Program-made: the position numbers and the translations under genes | The notes under the pieces: generated by a model | What the model was told of the DNA's origin: nothing | The model's database searches: none | Seen by the model: the letters and a program-made list of their open reading frames with translations, nothing else | In this document: in pieces, positions 12,355 to 23,870 of the stretch | How positions within the stretch are numbered: the stretch's first letter is position 1 | How the letters are laid out: each line of letters begins with the position of its first letter | Source of the DNA: Copromyces sp. CBS 386.78 | Taxonomy: Eukaryota; Ascomycota; Sordariomycetes; Sordariales; Sordariaceae | Direction: 5' to 3' | Assembly: GCA_030685235.1 (NCBI GenBank) | Contig: MU839080.1 | Location: 904,308-968,307, forward strand | Length of the DNA: 64,000 nucleotides

Positions 12355-15349
12355 TCAGAGGATGAAGAGCTTCTGGAGCAGCTCGAGGTCCTTGGCTTCC
12401 ATTTGCATAAGGAAGTTGGCGAATCCCGGAATAATTTGCTTATAGACATTGATAACCTGCGTGAAAAAAAAAACCCCGAAGTCAGCATAGGTCGGATCAT
12501 TGGGGTTTTCAGGTCGAGACTTACTTTCTGGAAGGCTTCATGTAACTCTGCCACAGCAGGCTTCTGCAGGGTGAGCTCCTGATAGTTGGCAATCGTGCTG
12601 AAGTAGTGCAGTAAAACGCTCTCCATAGCCTGGGGGTTGCGAGTAACCACCTCAGTAAAGCCCCGGAGTGCTGTGGCCTTCTCTTCAGAAGGATCAACAT
12701 CGTCCATTGTATCGAGGAACTCCTCAGCGAAATTGCCAAGGTGTGGTGCCACAAGTTCGGCGTTGGCAAGTCCTAACCTACCCAAGGCAATGGCAGCGTT
12801 TTCGCCGACACCTCCGGGTACCCTGGGGTTGGAGAGGATGTCAACACATCGTGAAAGGAGCTGGGGCACAAATGGCGCCATTCCTGCCTTGTACTGAAGA
12901 GCAATCTCGCCGACACTCCAGCAGGCGTTATTGATTACGCTGAAGCTGTTGTCGACCTCCTCATCCAGGATAGTCTCCATATCCAAGCGCTTGATCACGA
13001 CCGGCATAATATTGGGCAGGAATGGCTCGAGTTGTTCGAAGACGTACTTGGCACAGTCACCGAGGAGAGCGTATGCCGATTGCTGAACCGCATCAGATTG
13101 ATCCCCCATGCACAGAGCCATCAGCTCGAAGAATGTTGGCTGGGCGTTGGCAACAAGCTTTGAAGCCTTGTCGTTGTCCAGGGCTTGGATGATGGCACTC
13201 AGAAGATCGAGGCTGGTGACCAGGAAATCCTCATCAGGTTGATCAAGGTCAGTATTGGTCTTGGCCTTCATGGCCTGCTCTAGGTTTTGGTGGATAATTC
13301 TGATACACCTGGCGAAGATAGGCTCGGCGTAAGGGGCGAAGGCATCGCCAAGGGCCATGGCAACGTAGGAAAGGCACTCGAGCAAGGGGAAAAGCTCCCG
13401 AGACTCATCGCCCACCTTCTGCCATCTGTCGAGCAGGACTGGCATCAACTGGCTGCTAAGTTCAGGCCTAGCCAGGACGGGGCCGATGTGCTCAGCCAGC
13501 GTCTGAACGCAGTCGTAGAGAACCCACATATTCTTATCCTTGTACTTGCCGAAGCATCGGATGTATTGCTGGATGATGGGTCCGCAGTAAGGCTCGAGGG
13601 CCTTGCCTGCCTTCTCTTCTAGGTTCGCCATGGCGGAGGCACCAGCCTCCTGGACGTTCTTGTTCTTGTCAAGCATCTTCTTGAGAATTCCGTCCATCAT
13701 GGGCAGGAAGTATCTATCCTTTTCTGCCGGTTCCGTAAGGCCAACCGCCCACGCAGAGTATCGGCCAAGGGTCCAGCAGGTAATCTGGCGAACCACCGGC
13801 TCCTCGTCGTCGAGGAGACTGATAAGATAAGGCACCAGTTCTCGAAGGTGGGGAACGACCACGTCCATGCAGCCATCAGCAACAGCACCAAGGGCGAGCA
13901 CGGCTGCTTCTCTATAGGACCAGTCCGCGTGCTTGAGGTTGCTCTGCAAATAGGGTAGGATAGCGGTAAAAACTGGTCCGCCAAAGTCGCGAGCAAATAC
14001 ATCAAGTGCCGCCGCCGAGCACTTGCGGAGAGTCCACTTCTCATCGGGGTTCTCATCTCCCTCGGACTCGTCATCATCGATTTCGCCATCTTCCAGGTCG
14101 TCGTCGTCTTCCTCCATGCTTGCAACCTTCTCGAAAGCGTTTCCGTTCTTCGCCATGTCAGACGCGGTATTTCCGTTGGCAGCACGAGTTAGCTTCTTCT
14201 TGGCGAACTGTGGCTTGATGTCCTCCTCCCTATCTTCTTCGTCCTCGTCGTCCGAAGCACCTCCGAGTATGGCAATATCCTCGGGACTGTAGACCATGCA
14301 CTCCAAAAGTACGGGGATGATGTCTGTGATGTACGGTTGCAGGGCTTGCCACAGGTTGTCGTGCTCTCCGACAGTCAGCCAGAACTCAGCAGCCTCAGTG
14401 GCGAGATCCTCGTCGTCGCCCTTTTGTTGAGAGATGATGTACTTGGCCAGGCCTTCGATATGTGGCAGAAGCTTGTCCGGGCGGGTTTCCACCAGGTTCA
14501 CAAAAGCACGACAGACCTGTTTCCGAACATCGATTGAAGGGTCTTCAGCCAGAGCAAAGAGGTGCTGTAGAAGGTCATCTATCGAGTTCAGCATGGCCTG
14601 CGACTTCCTAGGGGTGAACACATTGATGGCTGTGAGAGCATGGGCGCGGACTTTGGGAATCGTGCTCCGGGTCGCCTGAATGAGCTTGGGGAGGAGGAAG
14701 TTGATAGGTCTTTGGCCGTTGTGTTCCCTTTCCAGCATCTTCGCATTGTCTTCGCAGATCTTTGCCATGGCGGCCATAGCTCCCTCCTGCGCCTCGGGCG
14801 TTACCTGACCAGACTCATTGGTCAACATCTTGAGCAACTCTGGCAGAAACTCGGGCCAGCCGTAGATTCCTCCCTTGTTGATCAGCTCAGTCGCAAGGGT
14901 GCCCGCGTGACTGCGGATCTGTGAGTTCTTGTCCTGGAGCCCCAAGGGAACGGCCAACTTGACGAGAGCTAAGCTCTGTTCTGGAATCTTGTCATAGTTG
15001 TTCTTGATGCTGTTCTTCAACATCAGCGCGGCGGCACAGCGCACCATATGCCAGTCCGAGGCGGTCGTTGGAAAGACCGGGGGTGGTTCCGAGCTCGAGA
15101 TAATGAGGGCCAAGTAGTTGTTGATATCGGGCGACGCTTTTGCTTGGTTAAGCATCTAGTTGATAGAGATAAGTCAGAATCTCTGTCTTGGGGCAATACT
15201 TGAGCAAAGTCCGGGATAGCTAGGTGGTGCCGGAGGGTATCACTCACGATTTCAGCCTGCTTCTGGGCGGACTTGTTGAAAGCGCTCAGGGAGTCCTTCA
15301 GACATTGTGCCAAAGTCTTCAGGTTCTCTCCATTCGGTTGCCAAGCCAT
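12355..15349 (-). CDS. kap104: Karyopherin beta-2 / transportin (Kap104 type nuclear import receptor)
   Basis: Nuclear import receptor of the importin-beta superfamily. The family carries cargo with PY-type signals, such as hnRNP-like RNA-binding proteins, through the nuclear pore and releases it on Ran-GTP binding. Three exons on the - strand: 15349-15248, 15155-12525 and 12456-12355, all joined in phase 0 with GTGAGT and GTAAGT donors and AG acceptors. The product is 944 residues, close to the roughly 890-920 of yeast and animal members. The first exon supplies MAWQPNGENL; joining it to MLNQAKASPDINNYL restores the conserved N-terminal HEAT helix. Residues about 330-405 form a very acidic loop (DDEDEEDREED, EEDDDDLEDGE), at the position of the transportin H8 loop that couples Ran-GTP to cargo release. 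The last exon encodes VINVYKQIIPGFANF and ends in LELLQKLFIL. HEAT-repeat character runs throughout. Downstream is the gene-poor left end. Chosen over other importin-betas because of the acidic loop and overall match. Confidence 0.93.
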
Positions 15350-17139
15350 GGTGATAGTTGGAGTTAAAGTCACACAGGCGCGTGATGTCGGCGATGTGTT
15401 GTGTTGGTGGCGGCGGCGGGTGGTAGGTTCTCAAACTTTGATATCTCGTAGCTGACGAGAACTAGAACGATGGTAGATGGCCAATACCGGTGAAGTGCTG
15501 AAGAGTCGAGCGCAAGATCGGGAGGCGCAAAAAAGGGTAACCGACTCGAATGGACTCTGTCAATGTAAGTTGTGTAAGAGGCGCCGGGTCACCACACTGC
15601 AGCGCAGCTTCAAGCCAGAGGTTCTCTTGAGAGGTCGTTTAGTTGGAGCTGGTCATGGGTAGTCGCACCGGGCAGGCCAACGGGTAGCAAGAGCAGCAGA
15701 CAAGAATCGGCAGTTTTTCCTCGGGAAGGAAGCAGGGTATTGTTTTGTGATGGAAGACGGGATATCCAGGAGCAATTGCCAGACTGCTGTGGGTGGTGGT
15801 AGGTCGACGGTGATGGTGGTCGTGGGTGGGCGGCGGCAAGGCTCGAGCAGGGCAATGTTTAATGTGGGGTGCAAGTGGGCCTTGGCTGGCAGGAGATGCA
15901 GGCCTGTCAAGAAATGGTGGCAGGTGCTGGCTCTGTGTGGGCGGTTGTAGCTTCTGTCGAAGAGCGGGGCGGCTGCCCCTTGCGCTCGATGAGGTCGTCT
16001 CTGTACACCTTGTATGGCAGCCACCCGCTTCGACGGTTGCACAAACCCCCTTTGATAATGATAAGCTTTCTGCTACGTACGCGCCTTGAAATTGATGGCA
16101 CAGTTAAATCAGCACTTCATTAATGCCCGAATCGGATCGAACAGAAAATGGCACCGAGGACAATCATCCAAGAGGAGTCATTCGGCACAGCTTTTGGTGT
16201 CGCAGTCGATGAGAACCGGCCCTTTGAACATCGACCAAAGGCTGGACGAGGGTTCAATACTTAAGGTTCATCCCATTTCCCAGTTTGTGGCCCGCCCGTC
16301 TCTATCAGGTCAAGATCAGTTGAAGAAAAGCCGGGTTTATGTGCGTTGCCTGGATTGCTTGGATGGTAGTATTGGTAGGTAACATCTCTCGCATATGGCC
16401 TCTGTTTCTAGATCAAGGGCCTGCTTAATGTTCTTCAACATCTTCACTTGGAAATGGGCTTCCAGACCGCTTCCCCTTTGGAAACTAGATAGCGAGCTTT
16501 CCTCATCAGTCCTTTCGCCCGTCCTTGCTGTGTAAACCGCATGATGTCCCTCACGGGCAGGATACCAGTTGTCTTCTTCAGACCGACCAGAGACATGGAA
16601 CTTGAATGTCGTCAAAGGGTCCACGACACAGTTGCTGTGCAACAGACGGCTGAGACCTGCCAGACCTGCCAGGTCAGGTTTGTGAGCCAACACATCCCGA
16701 GGCCATGTTGATGCACCAAAGATGAAGCTGAAGATAGCACACTCTGCCGTGTCATATAGCCAGGACTCTCAGGTTCAAAACCTCTCCGTTGATTCTTTAA
16801 AGGCTGCTTGCCTTCGGCCATGCCCCATCGGGATATGGTGCCAATCCATATCGCTACCAATACCCGACATATATCAAGCAGGTAAGCGAACACGAGTGAC
16901 AGATCCGTGGTCTTCTCGGGACATGGATCGTGAGAAATAACAGTCCTTTGTGGCACGTTCAAACAAGGCGAATAGGTTAGGCAAGCTCGATCTGGGCATT
17001 TGCAGAAACTCGTCAGGAAGGGAACTACCGGAATCCCCTTGGCCAAGAGGCCGAAGTGTTTGTGTGCTACAGCTTGTGCCCGTCAACAGTAGCGAAAGAA
17101 TGTAGTAGGGGGACGGGTTCTTTTGTCAAAGTTCGAGGC
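15350..17139. other. Intergenic region, no gene seen
   Basis: The right part is the presumed leader and promoter of the - strand kap104 gene starting at 15349. Open frames at 15.6-16.1 kb and 16.3-17.05 kb overlap on opposite strands and have no recognisable domains. I see no repeats or RNA genes. Confidence 0.5.
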
Positions 17140-17623
17140 TCAGGACTGGGCTCCATTGGGCGTCGCGTTGGCAGACTTGAGTCTGGACAGGACAAGCTCG
17201 GCCACCTGTTTGAAAGCTTCCATCTCCTCTTCAACGGTCCCGCCAAGGCCAGTGCTGGCAAAGCTCACCGAGTTGCCCACGTAAGTAGGAAGTTGCGTCC
17301 TCCTCGTAATCAGCTTTGCCAGTCGGGTGGTAAACTCCAACGTTGGTTCAACCGTACAAAGAGGAGTCGATAAAGGCTGTGTCGGGTTGTATCTCTAAAC
17401 CAATGTCAGTCCTTGGTACCCGTATCAGATTGGCAGCCGGTGGGAAACTCACATCCGGCAGCGCATAAACAAATGATCCCAGCGGGGTGGGTGATGTGGC
17501 TTCTTCGGCCGAAGCTGTCGTGAGGAAAAGTACAACGGCCTTGGACTTGACTGTCAATTGGAGGTAGATGCGCGTGTCCATTGATCGCGGCAAGGGAAGA
17601 GAGAGCTGGATAGGGACATCCAT
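17140..17623 (-). CDS. Proteasome assembly chaperone 4 (PAC4/Poc4)-like protein
   Basis: Likely subunit of the small chaperone heterodimer (Pba3-Pba4 in yeast, PAC3-PAC4 in animals) that guides alpha-ring assembly of the 20S proteasome. Two exons: 17623-17453 and 17394-17140, with a 58-bp phase-0 intron (donor GTGAGT, acceptor TTTAG). The protein has 141 residues, typical for the family. The first exon carries MDVPIQLSLPLPRS, LQLTVKSKAVVLFL and GSFVYALPD. The second continues RYNPTQPLSTPL, then FTTRLAKLITRRTQLPTYVG and GGTVEEEMEAFKQV. The frame stays open for 19 codons upstream of the chosen ATG (reading ELFDTIEITTGI) but then meets TAA with no ATG, so the start may be incomplete if an upstream exon exists. 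The family assignment rests on the beta-strand pattern and recollection of fungal members, not on a search. Confidence 0.72.
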
Positions 17624-18637
17624 GATGCCCGTGGTGATCTCAATTGTATCGAAGAGTTCGGGGACAGTTGCAGATTTTGATTACAGTTTGCTCGAACTAC
17701 TAGGGCTAAAATGCGAATGGAGGAGCTCGTGACTTCGATATTGATGGTGGTTCGTCCGGGTTAACCGGAATGTTCAACTTATGAGTGTTCAAGTGGGAAG
17801 GAACAGACGGAACGGGAATGAGATAAAGACGGAGTTTGGTCTCGGCGGGGCGGGGTTGGAGGTTGGAAGCGGAGGGAAAGATCCAATGGCCGGGGAAGTG
17901 GAACTGGGAGCCGGTGAGATCAGGCAGGCCCGGACAGCGTGCCCGCCCTGAAGAAAGTGAAATTGCAGGGGCCTGCACCTTCTGTAGCGAGAAATCTACA
18001 ACAGACGGGGCATGCAGTTTCCCGTGCGATTGCCGCCTCCGGAATTTCTCCGATGGCAGTCAAACCGGCAACAGCAACATCATGGCGCCATTATGCATGC
18101 AGTGAGGGGAACTGCTCCTTCCATTTCAACTTTACAACGATGATTAAAAAATTGATGAAGGAGCATACAGGCATTTACTTGCTGGGAATGTGTGTTGTTT
18201 GGATGTTTCTTCCCATTTTTATTGTTTTCCTGACCTCCAAACATCGAAGTGTGAACCCCACGGCAGATGAAGGAAGACATGAATCAATGATCCGCTCGTA
18301 ACCGGCCGGGCAGTCATAGGAGACGACCGTGCCGACCTCCGCGCCGAGACTCTTTCAACTAAAGCAAAGGTGCGGCTCCGATACTGGCCGTCCATATCCA
18401 CCACACCCAACATTGACTACGCGTCTCCTCGCGCTGATAAGGTACCTCAGCCGATTGTACTTGTGACTAGTATCTCTTCGTCATATCACTTTGACCACAG
18501 GATACACAGAACTTGAGAAAACTCAGTTGTTGGCGACTTTAATCCCGCCTTCGTCTTTCAAAGAGTCCGAGAAGCTTCGAGGTTGCGACTCATTCACAAA
18601 TTACGAAACACACCTATCTCCAAAGTGAAGCTTTGAG
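17624..18637. other. Divergent intergenic region
   Basis: About 1 kb between the - strand PAC4-like gene and the + strand methyltransferase gene, so it should contain both promoters. A - strand open frame at 17706-17978 has no recognisable domain and no ATG that would link it to the PAC4-like exon. Confidence 0.5.
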
Positions 18638-20119
18638 ATGGAGGAGGGCGAGCAGCAGTGGAAAGGTGTTAAGAGTGCCATCGAAGACCCGGAGGAGGCA
18701 AGAGTCACATATTGTGCACTCGACTCATTTATGTCAGTAGAGCCCCGTCACTTCTGCCTTTCCTTTGGGTTTAAATCCCGTCCACATCCTCGCAACTCCC
18801 GATTTCTGCTTGTTCATGTTCCCGGCAGAAGACGCAGTTACTCCCGGTTTCCGTAGTTCGGCGCCGTGAACTGCCATGGCCCGCTCCCATGATCGGCAGA
18901 TCCGGTTTTGTTCACCCCAGCTCAAGCCTTTTGGAGGTCTTGAATACATTCGTAAATTCCCTATTACTGACTTTAGAGCAGTCAATATGCCAGGGTAGCG
19001 CATTTCAACTGCACTCACTTGAGGAGGCAGTCCTTCTATGCCCTTCCTGAAGCACACTGGAAGATGCTGGCAGCGCCACCCTTCAACTATCTGGACACTC
19101 TGGACAAGGTCGACGAAGCCATCGAGCTCAACGCCGAACTAGCACGCGCCATAGTCCGCGTAGGTTTGGTCAGCTTTCAACCACAAGATGTCACGCAGGG
19201 TAGCGAACCCGCGATTCCTCCGCAATGGAGGGGCTGCGCGAAACGCTTGGATATCGACAAGGCCCGTAGTACTCTCCGGCAGTTCTACCGGGACTGGTCC
19301 GCCGAGGGCGCCTCTGAGCGTCAGATTTGTTTTGGCCCTATCTTCCGCGCCCTGGAAGCACAAAAGGAGTCAAGGCCAAAGGACTCGCCGCCCATGAGGG
19401 TGCTTGTGCCTGGTGCAGGGCTGGGCCGCCTTGTCTTTGAGCTCTGCGCCAAAGGGTACGTCGCTGAAGGCAATGAGATATCTTACCATCAGCTACTGGC
19501 CTCATCCTATATCCTAAACTGTGTCGAAAAGCCAGGGCAACACACAATCTACCCCTGGATTCACACTTTCTCCAACCATTCGACGCGGGATAACCACCTG
19601 CGAAGCTATGCCGTCCCAGACATACACTGTGCAACCGAACTGACACGGTTGGAAACCGAGGGAGTCGCCATTGGAGAAATGAGCATGACTGCTGCTGATT
19701 TCCTCTGTCTTTACACCGAAGACTATCAAGCCGAAGCATGGGATGCGGTAGCTTGTGTCTTCTTCCTTGACACCGCTCCGAACCTGATTCGGTACCTTGA
19801 AACCATCTTCTACTGTCTAAAACCTGGCGGTGTGCTCATCAACCACGGTCCGTTGCTCTGGCATTTTGAGAATAATGCGCCTGGCGGACACGGTCACGAC
19901 GATGATGAAAATGATTACGATACCACCGGGATTGCGGACCCTGGCAGCTTTGAGCTCTCTGATGACGAGGTGATGGCGCTGGTTGTGAAGGCCGGATTCG
20001 AAATCGCCTCGCGCGAGACCGGCATCGAATCTCCCTATCTTTTGGATCAAGAGTCTATGCTACAAACAGTGTATAAGGCGAGCTCATGGGTGGCACGCAA
20101 ACCACATACTACGGCATAG
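18638..20119 (+). CDS. N2227-family S-adenosylmethionine methyltransferase (carnosine N-methyltransferase-like)
   Basis: Predicted SAM-dependent methyltransferase of the N2227/CARNMT1 family. Animal members methylate carnosine on the imidazole ring; the fungal substrate is uncertain because fungi do not normally make carnosine. Two exons: 18638-18732 and 18982-20119, phase 2, giving 410 residues. The acceptor at 18981 was chosen because it restores SFIQYARVAHFNCTHLRRQ, matching the family's conserved N-terminal F-x-x-Y-x-R-x-A-H-x-N block. A second AG at 18993 would also keep frame but loses four residues of that block. Motif I is VLVPGAGLGRLVFEL (residues about 170-184), followed by EGNEISYHQL, FFLDTAPNLIRYLE and LKPGGVLINHGPLLWHFE (about 308-325). 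The last two are hallmarks of the family. An acidic, His/Asp-rich stretch (GGHGHDDDENDYD) follows. The gene converges on the dehydrogenase 212 bp downstream. Confidence 0.88.
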
Positions 20120-20331
20120 GACATGCTTTACTCTCTCAAGAAATGACAATCGAACATATGGCTGCCACCACAAGCTTTAAGCATACGACCTATGTACATA
20201 ACACAAGACTACAACAGCTCATGAACCAAAGAAAAAATAACAGAGGACTGTTACAACATAGCCCCCATGGCATGTCTATCGTCTCAAAAGATGTAGTTGA
20301 ACTCGCCTTCTCTTACATACAAAGGACCAAC

Positions 20332-21354
20332 TCACAACTTCGCCTTCTCCTCCACGTTCAACTGCCCCCTCGCCCACATCGCACCACCATCAATCGCAAT
20401 CGTCGCACCATTCACGTGCGCGCCCGCCCTACTCGCCAAGTACACCACAACACCCGCAATATCCTCCGGTCGTCCAAGCCTCTTCATCGGGTTCGCCGCC
20501 GCAATGCTCTCCTTGCCACCGCTCATATCCAACAGCCCATTGCTCATCTTGGTCGGAAAGAAACCCGGGCAGATGTTATTCACCGTGATATGTCTAGGCC
20601 CCAACTCCACAGCCAGGTTCCTCCCCAAATGAATCACCGCCGCCTTGGAAGCACTATACCCATACGTGCCCTGCTTACCAATCGTCCCGATCCCCAGGCC
20701 AGCAACAGAAGCAGTGATGATCACACGGCTGGGATCATCCACACTAGCATTCTTCTGCAAAAGGGGCGCAAACTCCCGGATGGTGTTAAACACGCCCCGA
20801 ACGTTCAGGTCCATAACCTTCGCAAAGGCCGAATCCGGGTGATCGTCAAAGGCGGCGCCCCATGTCGCTCCGGCGTTGGCGAGAAGGATGTCGACGTGGT
20901 CGGTGTGCTTGGTGACTTCGGCAACCAAGTGCTGCACTCCGGAGATGGTGGCGGCGTCGGCGGGGATGGAGATGGCCTTGGCACCGGGGGAGAGACCGGG
21001 GAGGGCGTTGAGGGTCTTAACGGCGGAGTCGCAAGCAGAGGCTTTGCGGGAGGAGATGAAGACTTTGGAGGCGCCGGCTTGGAGGAGACTACGTGAGGGA
21101 GGGTTATTAGTTAATGTCAAGTGAGCTACTGGAAGGTTGAGAGTTGTGTGAGGGGTATGTATGAATGTAAAGATAACAAGAAGAATATTCACATGGAATT
21201 CGAAATCGATGCTGTTTATAAAATAGTTTCAAACAGAAATAACTTACGCTGAAGCAGCACTCAAACCCAATCCTCGCGAGCCACCGGTCACGACAGCAAC
21301 CTTGCCCTTGACAGAAAAGAGGGAAGGGAAATCGTTAAGTTGAGCGTCCGCCAT
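20332..21354 (-). CDS. Short-chain dehydrogenase/reductase with C-terminal AKL
   Basis: Classical SDR oxidoreductase, probably NADP(H)-dependent since Arg/Lys follow the second beta strand (FISSRKAS). Two exons, 21354-21248 and 21088-20332, joined in phase 2 across a 159-bp intron to give SAASALLQAGASKV; 287 residues. Visible motifs: TGGSRGLG cofactor loop (residues about 23-30), LLANAGA (about 102-108), catalytic Ser in IITASVAG, YGYSASK with the Tyr-x-x-x-Lys pair (about 176-182), and NNICPGFFPT after strand 6. The protein ends in EEKAKL. AKL fits the peroxisomal PTS1 consensus, so import into peroxisomes is inferred. Overall it resembles the RhlG/3-oxoacyl-ACP-reductase-like branch; the substrate is unknown. 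Confidence 0.9.
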
Positions 21355-22179
21355 TGTGTGTTTCTTTCTCTGTAATCTCTCTGGTTGTATATGAAGATTA
21401 AGACTTGAAAGAACAATGTCTAAATATCTGAGCTTTTTAGAAAAAGAGTTGATGATAAGATATTGTTGATCAAGCGTATAAATCAAGAAGAGTTGAAGAT
21501 CCAAACCCGTACGTGGTTGCCCCGGATCGGGACGTGAGCCGCTTTTTGACATCGGGGACTTTGCCCCCCTGCACTGCTTGTTCTGCGGGGGAGGAACAGC
21601 TAGTGGGAGCCGAGGCTCTGGGGCCCCGCATTATGAGGTTAGACCAGATCGTTTCGCTTCCAGGTTGTTTTCTTCAGTGACGACTACCAATTGGGACTCG
21701 GCACCTTCTTTACTTCCGCGTCTTGAATATGATGGGGAACACTGACTTCAAGTTTACTGCAGAGTAGCTGGATGAAATACGGCGAGGTTTGGTGGAGGGC
21801 TAAAGAAGCGAATTCGATACGTCGACAGCAGACTCCTTGATCTGTCCTCGGTACGAAGTTCGAAAATGAAGAGGTTTCACAGAGCAAGGTATATATCCAT
21901 CTGTGTGCTGCGAAAGAGTTCGTCTTTGTCTGACAGCCATTCGTCTATACTCATATGCCGCAGGCTTCCTAGTCCGTTGTAAAGATAGAATTCCCATATC
22001 GCAGGGCTATTCACCGTGCAATATTCAAGGTGCATTGATTCTTGCCCAAAAAACGACCAAAAATGATCATCAAGTCCAAAGGTTCGCTAGAGATATCACC
22101 ATCTCTACTTGATTTTTTCACTATCCGTACACCTCACCGTAAAAATACAACCGCTCAATGATAACAGTTGGAAGCGCTC
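21355..22179. other. Intergenic region, no gene seen
   Basis: This should contain the SDR promoter (right of its start) and the 3' region of the ubiquitin-like gene. Only short chance frames are present, and no repeats were noticed. Confidence 0.5.
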
Positions 22180-23870
22180 TCAAGCGGCCTGGAGAGGAAT
22201 TGCTCGCTCCGGCACATGTTCCGGGTTGTGGACAGGACTGCCAGCATCATTGTTGGTGGTTTGCCCGGCCTGATCGCCTTGCTGCGGGTTCTCTTGCTCG
22301 TTGGGGGCAGCGGCCGCGGCTGCTGCTTCTGCTGCCGCCGCAGCTTCTTCCCTTTCTCTCCGCTCATGCTCACGCTCAGCCGCCTCGAGCTGCGCAATAT
22401 GCCTCTCAGCAACGCCAGGAGCGATACTCGCAAGGAACAAGAGGCCAGCTCTTTCGACGCGGCGGAAGAAATTGACCAGGTGAACAGCCCCAGCATTGTC
22501 CATATCCCGAGGCTCGTGTAAACCGGCAAGGCCTACGTCAGGCCCACCGTTCGCGGCTGCAGGTGGGGTTGCTTGAGGTCGTGGAACACGCTGGCGTCGC
22601 TGCTGATTCGGGGCGGCCATATGAAGTAGTCCATCAAGGTGTTGCCTGATTGGCCCAAGAGCTTGGTTGCCAAATCGATTCAGGAAACCCGCGTTCATGG
22701 CGAGAACGCCAGCGGCCAGGGCCACCATGGTAAACACTCGAGTCCAAGAAGAATCGTTCGACGTGAACCACCATATGAAGAAGATCAACCTGATAATCAG
22801 CCACATATGAGGCCACGCTGCAGCGATCAATGCGGCGGCTCCGACGGGATTGTTCGGATGCCCTAGTCCATGTCCAATAGCACGATGGTCGATCCCTACC
22901 CTAATCCTCACCTGCACCGGTTGGTGTTGCCCTTGTGGTCTCTGCGGCTGGTTCCGGACTTGCGGTGCCGTGTGTAATGGGCGGTAGTTGAGTGCAGCTG
23001 GATGACCGACTCCAGGGTATAAGAAGGGTGGTTGCGGGAGTGGGAGAGATTGATGTGTCTGAAACGTGCCTGGTGTGGCGTACAGCTCCGATCCGTTTTT
23101 GACCAAAAGACCTCTTGGGCCACTGGGAGAGGACAGAATATACACCTCCGCTTGTTGTCTCTGCGGTTGGGACTGTTCTTGAGACGCTGTAGCTGTCCCG
23201 TTCGTCGGATCAGATGTTGATGTTCTGGCTGCAGAACCAGTCAGATATTCGTGGATGTTTCGAATCTGTTCATCTGTAGCTGGTGGTACTCCGGAAGGAG
23301 CCGAGTTTCGCAAAGCGTCAATCCGGGTTTGCATCCGCTGTACGTCAGCACGCCGGCCGTTCTGTGATGAGGCATCCTGCTGCGTTATTGTTTGCCCCGT
23401 TGGAGCAGTTTGGCCTGAGCCCGGTGCTGGTTGAGAGGAGGAAGTAGGGCCAGCCGGGTGGTGGTTGGAGGTTCTGACCACGAGATGAAGAGGCTGTTGG
23501 TCGCCTGTGCGAAGCTGTCGGCATGACAAGTATATCAGCCCATGTTCCCCAATTTGTGTACCATTGACGAAGGCGTGCTTACCTTCTCTTCACCAAAGAC
23601 GTCTAGTAAAGTAGCACTCTCGCTGGCGAGCAATCGGCCTTGGTGGATGATGCGCTGCTCGTCGTGAGCCGGGTGCATCGTAAGAACATCGCGGATCCTG
23701 TCCTTTAGCTGCCCGACCGTCGTCGTAGCTGGGAGGCCTTGAAAGTCAAGGTCGTCGGGGACGCCTTCAGATGGGGACACAAAGTGAATATTGACGAGCA
23801 GAGGACCGTCCTCCCCGGCGGCTTCTAGCGCCGAAGGCGAAACTGCCCGCTCTCGGTCGTCGGTGGCCAT
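22180..23870 (-). CDS. Ubiquitin-like domain membrane protein (HERP/Usa1-like)
   Basis: Probable ER-membrane protein of the HERPUD/Usa1 type, a family that scaffolds the Hrd1 ubiquitin ligase in ER-associated degradation. Two exons, 23870-23583 and 23514-22180, phase 0 (donor GTAAGC, acceptor CGACAG), 540 residues. Residues about 24-112 form a ubiquitin-like fold: LLVNIHFVSPSEG, TTVGQLKDRIRDVL, DEQRIIHQGRLL and, across the splice, GDQQPLHLVVRT. A Pro/Gln/Ser-rich linker follows. Two hydrophobic segments, MWLIIRLIFFIWWF (about 333-346) and VFTMVALAAGVLAMNAGFL (about 360-380), look like a membrane hairpin. The C-terminus has a charged, Ala-rich helix (EREHERREREEAAAA) and a low-complexity tail. 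The ATG at 23870 is the first in frame. Family assignment relies on domain order; a different fungal UBL-plus-transmembrane family is possible. Confidence 0.78.

Noticed and set aside
13287..14924. Several + strand frames inside kap104
   Set aside because: Antisense shadows of a well-supported 877-codon exon.
16612..17046. 144-codon - strand frame near the PAC4-like gene
   Set aside because: No family resemblance, no compatible splice to the PAC4-like exons, and it lies downstream of that gene's stop.
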